64,000 nt of DNA from Mayamaea pseudoterrestris (lineage: Eukaryota > Bacillariophyta > Bacillariophyceae > Sellaphorales > Sellaphoraceae), in contig BROI01000034.1 in the NCBI GenBank assembly GCA_027923505.1, forward strand, positions 124,001-188,000, in the 5' to 3' direction. Made by a program: the position numbers and the translations under genes. Below are positions 31,326 through 41,507 of this stretch, piece by piece (the stretch's first letter is position 1; the number at the start of each line of letters is the position of its first letter). The notes beneath the pieces were generated by a model. It saw nothing but the letters and a program-made list of their open reading frames with translations, was not told the DNA's origin and ran no database searches.

Positions 31326-32061
31326 AGCTGTTTACTGTGTGGATTTTTGCCCTCCCAAACAACTGATGCTACACGTGAGCTGGGAGTGACTGTTATGCAC
31401 CAATCTCACCGCATACGTATCCCCAAGGATAGCCAGAACAGAATTCATGGAACAAGATTTGTGGGTAGTCACTGAAGGCCACACACTGTAGCACCGTGTA
31501 GCTGGTTGCAGTAGGATAGATCCGGACATGTCTCACAACAATACTTGGAACACAGCAGCTGTGACCTTGATGATGCCATGGTTGTTGTGCATGCAATGAC
31601 CTCTAATAATAAATGTGTGAGCTATCCCAAACACATTGCTATACTTTAGGAGTATGCTCTGAGAGAGCCATTAACTACCACTCAATTACTGCAATCTCTT
31701 GCCTCTCCTTCTATTCCATATAGACTAAAATTGTTAACACCATTGTTTGGCAGTCTTTGTGTGCGCGGAGCGCGTAAAAGTCCTTGCAGGCTTTGTGAAA
31801 CCATTGATCCTGCCACCTCCCCGCCCCGCGAAGGTGTTATGTATTAGCTGGCCTATACTGCTTGCCAAAGTCGAGCAGAATACCGTGTCGCATGGGGTTT
31901 GCTGGTGCCTGCGCCGCGCTGGCTGCGAAGCGTGATGCTTATTCGGCACAGGCATGACCATGACGGAAAGACCAACAGCTATACATCGTCACTTCCTCTT
32001 TCTTTCCCACATAAGCTTGTCCAAGTCAAGCCTGCATCTTATCATGGTATCGAAGTAAAGA
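31326..32061. other. Intergenic, no gene seen
   Basis: About 735 bp between the last retroelement and RAD17. Short frames on both strands near 31.75-31.95 kb have no recognisable content. The RAD17 promoter should lie at its right end. Confidence 0.45.
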
Positions 32062-33981
32062 ATGAGTCAGCAAGATTCACAAAAGAGACGCCGTCGCGCT
32101 CCACCACCATCTCGCCTTGGATGGCCATCCCTTTCCTTCGCTTCATCCTGCAGTCCTCCCGATGAAACATCGACGACGCAGACCGCGATGTCTGATTTGC
32201 AATCAGAATCCATGGTTAAAAACATTGAAAACATATCCTCGTCAAGACGAGTCACTTTTGATCAACCAGATGCACCGGCGTTGTGGACCGAGAAACATGC
32301 ACCTTCAAAGTCAGTGGATCTTGCCGTTGCTCCGAAAAAAGTTAAGGAAGTTTTAGCATGGATGCAAGCAGCAACATCAAAGCTTCTTATACTTGTCGGA
32401 AAGCCGGGAATTGGAAAAAGTACCATGGTTCGTGTCTTGGCCAAGGAACTGGGCTTGGAGCTGCACGAGTGGAACGAAGGAACGTCATCAACATACGATG
32501 ATTTGTCACTGACCAATGGAGCGCAACTATTGGAGCAGCAAGGACCCATGGCATCGTTTGAACAGTTTCTGCAGCAACTAGCTCCCGGCTTTACTTCCGT
32601 CGTCGCGTCAGAAATATCTCCTGCGGCAATGCCGACGCCCAAGGGATGCCAGCGAGCAAAGAGTAAAGTCACAGGCTCTGACAACTTGGATCGATTATCA
32701 TCAATACTTCTTCTAGATGACTTACCCAATCTGCATGGGACAACCGCTGAGCTCAAATTTCGCACCACCATGCATCAATTTCTTCATTATGCAAATAACG
32801 TTCCTGTCATTTTCATATACTCGAATGTTGTGGAAGGCAAGCATCGGCCCGAAGACTTGGAGCGCTTGATCGACAAGACACTATTATATTCACCTTGTGT
32901 TTCCATTGTTCAAATTCAACCGCCTACATCTAGTCGCTTGCGCAAGGCACTTGAAGGTATTGCCAAACGCGAGCGTTTTGGAACGTCAAGCGGTGCCTTA
33001 GATGAATTGTGCTTGAGGAGTGGAGGCGATTTACGATTTGCAATAATGACGCTGCAATACGAGCGAGCTGGTTTGAGTAGCCAGCAAATGTCACCATGTA
33101 ACAAAAGGAAGACACATTTAGAGGGGCAAGACGAAAAACTATCGACCTTTCATGCACTGGGCAAACTGCTGTATGCCAAGCGCGATCCTAAAGTAGCAAC
33201 GAGTTCTTCTTCGAATAAAATTGGATGTTCTATACTCCGACGACCTTCGCTGCAATTCATCCCTGAGCTAGTAATGGATCAATGCGATATGGATCTTGGT
33301 GGAGCAATCGTTTTCCTGCAATGCCATTGTCCACCCTTTTTCGAGGACCTGACGGACCTTGCCGAATCGCTGAATTGCTTCTCCGACGCTGCCTTTTTAC
33401 TCGACAGACCATCTTTATGTGCACAGTCATCAGTCGACTTCACTTTTCCACACTCCTACGCCGGCTCGCTGGCGGCTAGATCAGTGGCTACATACAATCA
33501 TCACCCTGCTCCCGGCAAGTTTCGCCAATTCAATTCACCCAAAATCTTCGAAATCTTGCGCAAGCGCGACGTCAACAAGTTGCGGACGCACGAGCTGATG
33601 CATCGTTGGCATCTTAAAGATGCTAGCTCCCGCGATATGAGTGAATCGGTTGGCTTGGGAATAAATAATGGGACCTCTGCCAGCTATTTTGTCGATTGCT
33701 TGCCCTTCATCCGACAAATACTTCCATCTCTAACTGGCATCGCACTGTTGCCAACGAGCATGACAAATAACAGTAGAACTGAAGCATATTTGTCGACCGA
33801 CGAACAGGAAGAACTTATCATATTGGAGGAACAAAAGCAAGTCTTACTGATGGATGATATAATTGAGTTTGACAGCGACCAGGAAGCCGCCTATCAATCA
33901 GCTTTACAAGTCGCTCCAACACGTAAACGATCTTCCGCCGGCTCGACTCCCTCTTCACAGCGAGAAAACATACTAAACTGA
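32062..33981 (+). CDS. RAD17: RAD17-type checkpoint clamp loader
   Basis: 639 residues, no intron seen. The N-terminus is basic and disordered. LWTEKHAPSKSVDLAVAPKKVKEVLAWM leads into Walker A, GKPGIGKST at residues 113-121. Walker B is ILLLDDLPNLHG at about 215-225. GGDLRFAIMTLQYE matches the sensor 2 region of clamp loaders. RAD17 replaces RFC1 in the RFC2-5 ring and loads the 9-1-1 clamp at damaged DNA to start ATR signalling. The C-terminal half (about 390-639) has the loose conservation usual for RAD17. It ends in a basic Ser-rich tail after an acidic stretch (MDDIIEFDSDQE). Several in-frame Mets in the first 51 residues leave the exact start open. Confidence 0.85.
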   Translation: MSQQDSQKRRRRAPPPSRLGWPSLSFASSCSPPDETSTTQTAMSDLQSESMVKNIENISSSRRVTFDQPDAPALWTEKHAPSKSVDLAVAPKKVKEVLAWMQAATSKLLILVGKPGIGKSTMVRVLAKELGLELHEWNEGTSSTYDDLSLTNGAQLLEQQGPMASFEQFLQQLAPGFTSVVASEISPAAMPTPKGCQRAKSKVTGSDNLDRLSSILLLDDLPNLHGTTAELKFRTTMHQFLHYANNVPVIFIYSNVVEGKHRPEDLERLIDKTLLYSPCVSIVQIQPPTSSRLRKALEGIAKRERFGTSSGALDELCLRSGGDLRFAIMTLQYERAGLSSQQMSPCNKRKTHLEGQDEKLSTFHALGKLLYAKRDPKVATSSSSNKIGCSILRRPSLQFIPELVMDQCDMDLGGAIVFLQCHCPPFFEDLTDLAESLNCFSDAAFLLDRPSLCAQSSVDFTFPHSYAGSLAARSVATYNHHPAPGKFRQFNSPKIFEILRKRDVNKLRTHELMHRWHLKDASSRDMSESVGLGINNGTSASYFVDCLPFIRQILPSLTGIALLPTSMTNNSRTEAYLSTDEQEELIILEEQKQVLLMDDIIEFDSDQEAAYQSALQVAPTRKRSSAGSTPSSQRENILN

Positions 33982-34191
33982 CAGTAGCTTAAACTTATGA
34001 AGAAGAATTACAATTTGCAGATTGACAATGGTAGACCTCGGCCTCATCGCGCCATGCGAGTCAGGTTGTACGGTATATCGGACCGCGACTGACTGCGACG
34101 CGTGACCAAATAAAGCGTCATTCGAAAAACTTTTTCGACGAGCATGATCTCCATACACACTCTTCTGACTAATATACGGTACTAATGAAGA

Positions 34192-35532
34192 ATGACCGTA
34201 ACTACTACAGGTAGTTCCATTTATTGGAGGCCCGGAGAAAATGTTCCGATAGAGTTATCGGGCTGCAAGGACATCTTCCATGCGGCAGCCGTTCTGCCGC
34301 GCCTCCTCGCCTGGATAAGTACCAACGACACTGGAGTTTCAATTTTAAATGGATACAATGCAATTTGTTACAGTCCCCCGACACTGATGTTTGCATCATC
34401 GGCCATTTCATCGTCATCGCTGGTGGAACTGCAGCGTACTAAAAGGTGTTCCCTGTCGGCAGTCACATCGAGAGAATCACAAGAGGTGGTTTTACGGGCA
34501 ATGAAGGAAACCGGAGAATCTCCAGATAACTTTTCTTTTGATGATCTCGGAATCGCGTCGGCCAAGAACAAGAATGATTACCCGGTCGTCGTTGGCGACT
34601 CACCAATTCACATGTACTGCTCGCTGCACGACGTAGTCACCCTTGCTGAAGATGAGAGTATGATACTACTGACGGTTGAAACCTTTGTCATTGACGGCTC
34701 AGTTTTGTCACCTGCGACGAATGACATGAAAGCTGATCGTTCCTTCGTTGTTGCCAAGATTGACGCCGATTTGATCTCACCTTGGGTTGGTCTAGGCAAT
34801 GGACAAGCCTCCTTGCTGAGTTGCCTTGCGGACATGCCTCGACCCCAGCTGAAAGAGCAAGGCGAATGGGAGTCAACGGATCTAAATCCAATTTTTTCTT
34901 CGGCGACTCATGACTTTAGTGAAAAATACGATACTGTTGAGTGGAGCTTTCGAACGGACGGTCGCGAATGCTCACTCGGATACAATCCAGTGACTGCCCT
35001 CATCATGCCGCGACCAATTGGATGGATATCAACTTTTCGCAAAGAAGGACGCGTGCCGCACGTTGCACCTTACTCCTTCTTTTGCGACGTTGCACGCGGC
35101 AAGTCGCCAATGGTTGCATTTTCGGGCTATAGGCCCAACGAAAAAGGTCGCAAGGATGCGCAACAGGATGCCGAGGACATGGGGTGTTTTGCGTGCAACT
35201 TGGTGACACACGATTTGGCAGTGCACATGAACTACTCGGCTGCTCCCCTGGCAAGTGGCGATAGTGAATTTGAACTCGCGTGCTTGAGGTCGGAGAAAGG
35301 TCGCTTAATCGAAGCGCCCTTGGTAGCTCATGCAACGGTCAAAGTTGAGTGCGAATACGTCAAAACGGTTGACGTTCCCTTCACCTCGTTCTCCATCGTG
35401 ATTGGCAAAGTAGTTGGAATGCATATCGATAAAAAATATATACATTGTGGTAATATCAATGTGTCGAAGCTTCACCTGATCACTCGCCTTGGCTATAAGA
35501 ATGAATATGGAGTGATTGATACCAAACGCTAG
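34192..35532 (+). CDS. Two-domain flavin-reductase-like FMN-binding protein
   Basis: 446 residues with two copies of the flavin reductase-like split barrel. The C-terminal copy (about 258-440) is canonical: ALIMPRPIGWISTFRKEGRVPHVAPYSFF, then SPMVAFSGYRPN, CNLVTHDLAVHMN and FSIVIGKVVGMHID. The N-terminal copy (about 14-205) is more divergent: AVLPRLLAWISTNDTGVSILNGYN, SPPTLMFASSA, and a LLTVETFVIDGSVL strand in place of the IGKVVG region. Single-domain relatives (DIM6/NTAB group) are about 200 residues and bind FMN as dimers, so this tandem form could fold as an internal pseudo-dimer. Whether both halves bind FMN is open. The gene converges on SNF2 with 48 bp between stops. Confidence 0.75.
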   Translation: MTVTTTGSSIYWRPGENVPIELSGCKDIFHAAAVLPRLLAWISTNDTGVSILNGYNAICYSPPTLMFASSAISSSSLVELQRTKRCSLSAVTSRESQEVVLRAMKETGESPDNFSFDDLGIASAKNKNDYPVVVGDSPIHMYCSLHDVVTLAEDESMILLTVETFVIDGSVLSPATNDMKADRSFVVAKIDADLISPWVGLGNGQASLLSCLADMPRPQLKEQGEWESTDLNPIFSSATHDFSEKYDTVEWSFRTDGRECSLGYNPVTALIMPRPIGWISTFRKEGRVPHVAPYSFFCDVARGKSPMVAFSGYRPNEKGRKDAQQDAEDMGCFACNLVTHDLAVHMNYSAAPLASGDSEFELACLRSEKGRLIEAPLVAHATVKVECEYVKTVDVPFTSFSIVIGKVVGMHIDKKYIHCGNINVSKLHLITRLGYKNEYGVIDTKR

Positions 35533-35580
35533 CGATAAGAGTCAGTAAGTTGGCCAATCTATTAGTAAGGTATCGTTAGT

Positions 35581-38500
35581 CTATTTCAAATCCTTTAGCG
35601 AAAGCTTAATTCGAAGCTTTTTCTTCTTTCCAACCGGAATTGAGGCGTCGGCAAAGCCATTCTTCTTAAGAACGCGTTCGAGTTCCCTCTCGAGTGCCAA
35701 GGCGTCAACGACTACCCACGAATCGTCACCGTTAAAGCGCCGTGCATTAGCAAATATCAGGTTCCAGTCCTCACGAAACTCTTGTATGTTGGTGTAAATC
35801 TTCGCGCGGCATTTGCGCAAGATGTCATTGATAGCAATAGGCTTCTCTATTACCTCATAATAATCAGGGAACGTTGCTGGATCAGGCTTATCGAGAAATA
35901 TTTCTGACAACCGTCGTTTAGTACCAGGATCCTTGAGGGCAACAACAATTTTGGTGCAGCTTATTAGCTTTCTAAACGTCCAATCATTCAAATTTACATT
36001 ATGCTCAAAACCTCCCTGCAGCATTTCGTCTTGCCCTTCGAGAACATCATGCTCAGACAAAGCAACCGGTACGCTTCGGCCAGTCTTGCCCATTGCCTTA
36101 GCATTCTCTTCGTCCACGGCCTGCTTGTCCTTCAAGCGTAGAAACTGCTTCTCGGTGAGTCCGTCATCGTAAGCGACATCCTTTCGCTTTCTCGGTCCGT
36201 CGTCAATGCCGACGAGACTATTTTTCGTTCCCGGAGGCAAGGGGTTGCGAATCCAGTCAGGGACATCAGCGTCTTCGGTAAACAACGAAGGCACGCCTTG
36301 GCCTTCGCGCTCCCTTCGCTTGTCAAACTCAGTATACAACTGATAGTCGGCCTCATTGTTGCTAAGTAGCTCGTTGGGATCTTCCTTGTCGCTAGCTGCA
36401 CTTTCGTCATCATCGTCGTCCCCATTGTCGGAAGACTTCTCCGACACTCCGCTCTTTTGATTAACCTTATCAAAGTCTGTCATGAGAACCTCCATAAGAC
36501 GCTTGCGTTCCATGCTCGTGTCATTCTCCAAACTGTCATTATTAAATTGGCCAGACTCGACGACGAGTTCCGCCACATTGAGCTTCTCGGTTGCCCGAGC
36601 AAGAATCTGTTCTTCGACAGGTGAGTTTGTAATAAAACGAAATACACTGGAGAAATAAATAACATATAAAGCAGCAATGAGCGAGTAAGTGACGAGCGAT
36701 GAGCACGAACCGAAGGTTGCAAGCGCATGTTAAAATTGCACGCCGCAAAGCGCACACTTCAACACCAACAATCAACATCAATATCCCTTACCTCACATTC
36801 GACAATTGGCCGATACGGTGTGCCCTATCTTGAGCTTGCAGATCCATCATTGGGTTCCAATCCGAATCGAACAGAATGACCGTGTCAGCGGCAGTAAGGT
36901 TGAGACCAAGACCCCCTGCCCTCGTGCTCAGCAAGAAGATGAAGTAAGGAGAGTCAGGCGAATTGAATTTGTACATTCTCTTTTCTCGCTCCTCCGCCGG
37001 TGTGGAGCCATCTAAGCGTAGCGATAGATAGCCTCGAAAGGCAAAGTAATCCTCGAGAATCGTCATGACCGCTGTCATTTGAGTAAACATCAAAACTCGA
37101 TGACCAGCAATTTTCAGCTTGGGAAGCATCTGATCTAAAAGCGCAAACTTTCCAGAAGAACGAATCAGCTTGTCGTTGATATGATAACCTTCGGGGCTAA
37201 ACAAGAACGGATGGTTGCAGACCTTTCGAAGTTGCATGACTATGTTATTAAGTCCACGAGTTGGTACGGGAGCACTGTTGGACAGCCCCAAGGCGCCCGT
37301 CTCCGCAACAGCCTTGAAGCTAATCTGTTTGTAAAGTTCTTTCTGCCACGAAGACAGGTCACACCGCAAAACCTTTTCCACCTTTTCTGGAAGCTGGTCC
37401 AGCACCTCGCTCTTGACCCGCCGAAGCATAAATGGTCGAAGCAACTCGTGCAATCGATGAATGATCAGTATTCGTTCCTCGTTCGATAGTAACATATCAC
37501 CTTCTTCCTCCGTCTGGTTCGATCCACTGAATTGCGCGAATGGTGCGCTAAACCAAGAGTCAAAGCTTTCGGACGAGTTGAAGATTGCCGGCAACAAAAA
37601 GTTTAAAAGAGACCAAAGCTCACTTAAATCATTCATCAAAGGAGTGCCAGTTAGGAGGACTCTGTACTTAGTCGAATACTGCGTCCCGAGGATAACAGCA
37701 AACTTGGACTCGGCATTCTTCATTCGATGGCCTGTGTTGTAACGCGCCCGACATCGTGAGTGACAGTTACAACATGCACGAACAATAGATCTACAACACC
37801 AGCACTCACCTTCATCAACTATGGCATACTGCCAATCTAGCCGCTTCAAAAATTTCTTGTCCTTTATTATGTATTCATACGTAGTGAGCAAGACGTTAAA
37901 TTGCCCAGCCTCGACTTGATCCTTGAATATCTGCTTTCGGATGCCCTTGGTTCCCTTGTAACAAATTGTTCTCGCAGCAGGACACCATTTAGCAAATTCA
38001 TTTTGCCAGTTTGATAAAGTAGACAGCGGAACAATTACCAAGTATGGCCCAAGATTTTGTTTAAACTCCATCAGGTATGCGATTACGGAAATGGCTTGAA
38101 TCGTTTTTCCCAAGCCCTGCACGACGAGCAAAGATGACATTATGTGAGTAAATCGAAGGAGCACATCAACGGCGTCAAGAAATATGTAGAAGCAGCAGCA
38201 TTCAACCCTGCACCCACTCACCATCTCGTCGGCCAAAATGCCATTCAGTCTGTTATTATACAAGGAAACAAGCCATTGCAAACCTGCCAGCTGGTACTCT
38301 TTCAAATCACCACCAACGAGAATAGTCGGTTGTCGAACTTCCTCCAACAAACTATGCGCAGATGCGTAGTACGATGACGTAACAGAACCATCCGCCCCAG
38401 CCGCTGCGCCACCATCTGCCGCGCGTTGATTTTGCAGCAGCGATGAAATTTGACTAAAATGCTTCTCTGTATTTTCCAGTAAAAATTGTAAACGCTCATT

Positions 38501-40552
38501 CTTTGTTTCTTCCAGTAGCTTCGAGTACGCCGTCATGTCGTTAGCCTTGAGTGCCGCTAAACGAGCGCGCTCCTGCTGCACAACATCCTTCTCTTTCTTC
38601 TTTTCCTCGCGGTCGAACGAATCTCTAATTGTCTTGGCCAACTTGAAAGCATCCGCCTTCCGCTGCCGATGAAACTTGACAAACTCGCTCTGGTGAGAGG
38701 AAAGTGCTTTGGACAACTCCTTGTGCTGCTTAGTGAGTGCTTCGGCCACAGCCTGCCGCGCCTTGCGTGCCGCTCGATCGATAGCCTTGGCATGCTTCTT
38801 TGGTTCCGGCTTGAGGCGCTTATACTTGGTTGGGTCCAGTAGTGGCTTGACCGTTGGTGGAACATTTGCCCTTATAGAAAGGCCGGCTTCCTTCCGCGCC
38901 TTGACGAGACGTTGAATCGCAAGTGCATCCGAATACATGTCAGGAGCTGGTCGCTTGCGACCCGAAAGTGGTGGCAATGCAGGAGCCAACTCCTTGGTGC
39001 GCACCATTCCTCCAATGCTATAAGGCACTGCCAAAAAACGTCCACCTTTTTGGTTCATAAACGTTCCATGTTGTATTCGTTTCCAGTTGGATCGCTCCAA
39101 ATTCTTGCCGTCAGCTTCCAAAGACGCTTGTTGCTGTTGCACCTGTTGCATCTGCATTGCAGCCGTCGCGCTTGCAGCTGCCTGTTGCTGTTGTCGACGC
39201 AAGAGGGCTTGCTGTTGTTGCTGTTGGTGTAGTAAGTGTTGCTGCTGTAGCTGCTGCTGCTGTGACATTTGTACTCCGCTTGGCCCATGTGACTGCTGAT
39301 GGTGTTGCTGATGCGTTAACGCTTGCGGCGGCGCTGTTCTTTGAACAATAGGTGGCGGTTGGAACGCTTGCTGCGAAGACATGGATATTGCAGGTGATTG
39401 TTTATTCACGGGCGGTGGCGGAAATGGTATACCAGCTGTGGAGATTGGCTGTTGGTGTTGTCTCGATCCAGCGGTTGCAATACCAGTAGACGCTGCGGGC
39501 GCATTGCCGTTCGGTTGCATTTGCTCCTGCTGCATGCGCCGCTGGGCATCCTTCTCTCTGGCAACCTTGACTGCATTCATAATGGACTGATGAGGCAAAC
39601 CAGACTGTACCGCAGCCTCCACGAGTCTTGGATCAACCCGCCCTTCTGGTTCGCGAATGGAGGCAAAAATTACCTTTCCAAGCGCCTGCTTCATCACAGG
39701 CGTTAATACAATCTTGGATCTACCTGGCTGCTGTTGTCCTTGTTGAATTTGCAATTGTTGTCCTTGTTGTATTTGCATTTGTTGTCCATGCTGCTGCTGA
39801 TGATTCATTGAAGCCTGTCCTGGCGGTGCAACTTGTCCATGCTGCTGCTGAAGTGCTTGCTGTTGCTGTTGAAGCAATTGCTGCTGCTGCAACACCTGGT
39901 GATGATGCTGAAGCTGCTGCTGACGCATCTGAATCTTTTGTTGCTGAGACGCAATCTGTTTCTGCTGCTGAAGTGCAAGTTCCTCCGCCGTTGGGGATGT
40001 GTGATGATTGTTCAAAGTTGATGGTGGTTGCGGTGCAGTGGCTTGTGCTGGTGAAGCAAGACCGAGTGGATTTGGTACTGACCAATGATGTTGTTGTTGT
40101 TGTTGCTGCTGCCTCGGAGGAGAATGCGATTGAGAATGATGTACTGAATGTACCGTCCGAGGCGCTGCTGCATGGGGAGTAGTATGACTTGTCGAAGGTT
40201 GAAAAGTCGGCTGTTGGTGCTGCTGCTGCTGCTGCGGGGGTGGCCCGTTAAGAGGCGCATGACTCTGATTCCTCGCCGCCAGTACGAGAGGAACGCCGAG
40301 ACGCTGCGCAATGCTTCCCATTTCTGGCTGTAAATGTCGTGTCATTGGCATCGAAGAGGCAACAGGACCTGTCGCGGCGGCAGCGTGACTCCCATGGGCA
40401 ACCGCAGGCACCGGCACCCCCAAAGACGACTGCGACGACTGACCATTGCTGAGAGCGGATGTTACAGAAATATCAGGCCGACTCAAAGTACCGCTACTAG
40501 GCAAACTCTCACTTGATTTGGGTGCGTCCGCATTGGTGTGAGTGTCTTCCAT
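35581..40552 (-). CDS. SNF2/BRM-type chromatin remodeller with bromodomain
   Basis: Four exons: 38222-40552, 37810-38116, 36792-37731 and 35581-36646 (introns 105, 78 and 145 bp), 1,547 residues. In order: Gln/His/Pro-rich N-terminus (to about 470), HSA and post-HSA region (about 600-705), SNF2 ATPase with motif I ADEM-GLGKT (777/778), motif II DEGH (878-881), [35 protein letters not shown], and the helicase C end with [16 protein letters not shown] and [13 protein letters not shown]-terminal bromodomain ([17 protein letters not shown].. about 1430-1530) and a basic tail follow. This set defines the SWI/SNF-RSC motor (BRM, STH1, SMARCA2/4), which slides and evicts nucleosomes. Met 40552 ([11 protein letters not shown]) is preferred; the frame is open 81 codons further and contains other Mets. 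Confidence 0.88.
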
Positions 40553-40818
40553 CGTATTTTTCGCTTCCAAAGTCTCGGATCGTGTCTGCAACCATGGAGG
40601 TTTCGCTTCTGTTGTGTGGCTGAAACCGTCATACAAAGGGACTAAACTAGACCCATTTGCACTGGTACACTTTCTACGTACGTAAACGCATACGTCATCC
40701 GACAAGTACCGGTTCGTCGCCCCCATGATTCCCACCATGGAACGAGCAACAAAATCCCGCCCGCTTCGACGCTCATAACAGCGCCCTAGAAACACATTGA
40801 CTCACATATCTATTGCCC
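40553..40818. promoter_or_regulatory. Divergent promoter region SNF2 / BolA
   Basis: 266 bp between the two start codons. Part of it may be 5' coding sequence of SNF2 if an upstream Met is used. No motif assigned. Confidence 0.3.
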
Positions 40819-41294
40819 ATGAGGCAACAAAACTCACTACTTTCAACCGTCATACTAGCTATCATCATGCTCACAGCGAAAGCTTTCACAATCACAAGCC
40901 GACCAGCCATTGCGCGACTGTCGCGACTGAACATGTCCACGGAAGCAACATCAATCGTCGAGCAATGCAAGCTTAAGATCCAAAAAGCTCTCGAAACAGA
41001 CAATGTCACTGTTACAGGTAAGGTTTGGTTATTGCGCAAAATGTAATGATTCTTGCCAGAGCAACAAACATTGCACACGCTCTCTTTTTCCTCACCATTC
41101 GTCTGCTTTGCTCAACAGGTGCCTTTGATGATCCAAATGGCTCGCACATTGCGATTCAAGTTGTATCCAATCTATTTGAGGGAAAGAGACCAGTACAAAG
41201 ACAGCAGCTTGTGTACAAGGCGCTGTGGGAGGAGCTGCAGGGGCCGGTCCACGCGGTGGACAGCATGACATGCAAAACGCCCAGTGAAGTCTAA
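40819..41294 (+). CDS. Plastid-targeted BolA-family protein
   Basis: Exons 40819-41017 and 41119-41294 (intron 101 bp, GTAAGG..CAG), 124 residues. Residues 1-22 form a signal peptide ending TAKA, then [16 protein letters not shown], a plastid transit segment with the expected leading Phe. The BolA core is about 40-120: [54 protein letters not shown] and [12 protein letters not shown]. His76 in the GSHIAIQ strand and the RQQLVYKAL helix are typical. Plastid BolA proteins pair with monothiol glutaredoxins to handle iron-sulfur clusters, and some contact SufE. It lies head-to-head with SNF2 and tail-to-tail with chlD. Confidence 0.85.
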
Positions 41295-41507
41295 AGGTAT
41301 ATGTTTGAGTTTGGCATTCATTCTTTCAACAAAGATGCATTATCGCGATCTTATGTCACATGTTATAGTTCGAAGCGCAGGTGTATACGGGATCTGTTTA
41401 TCATTAATCTAAAGCAGATTTATGCTAATAGAAAAAGTACCATACCGCTACCATCCACTGCTGGCGCCGATCGCCTTGTAGCCCCTTCGACTGGAAGCCA
41501 CAGTTGG

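Noticed and set aside
31747-31935. 62-codon plus-strand frame after the retroelement nest
   Set aside because: No similarity recognised, no splice context, antisense frame of similar length present.
39628-40182. 184-codon Ala/Val-rich plus-strand frame
   Set aside because: Antisense shadow of the Gln-rich SNF2 N-terminus.
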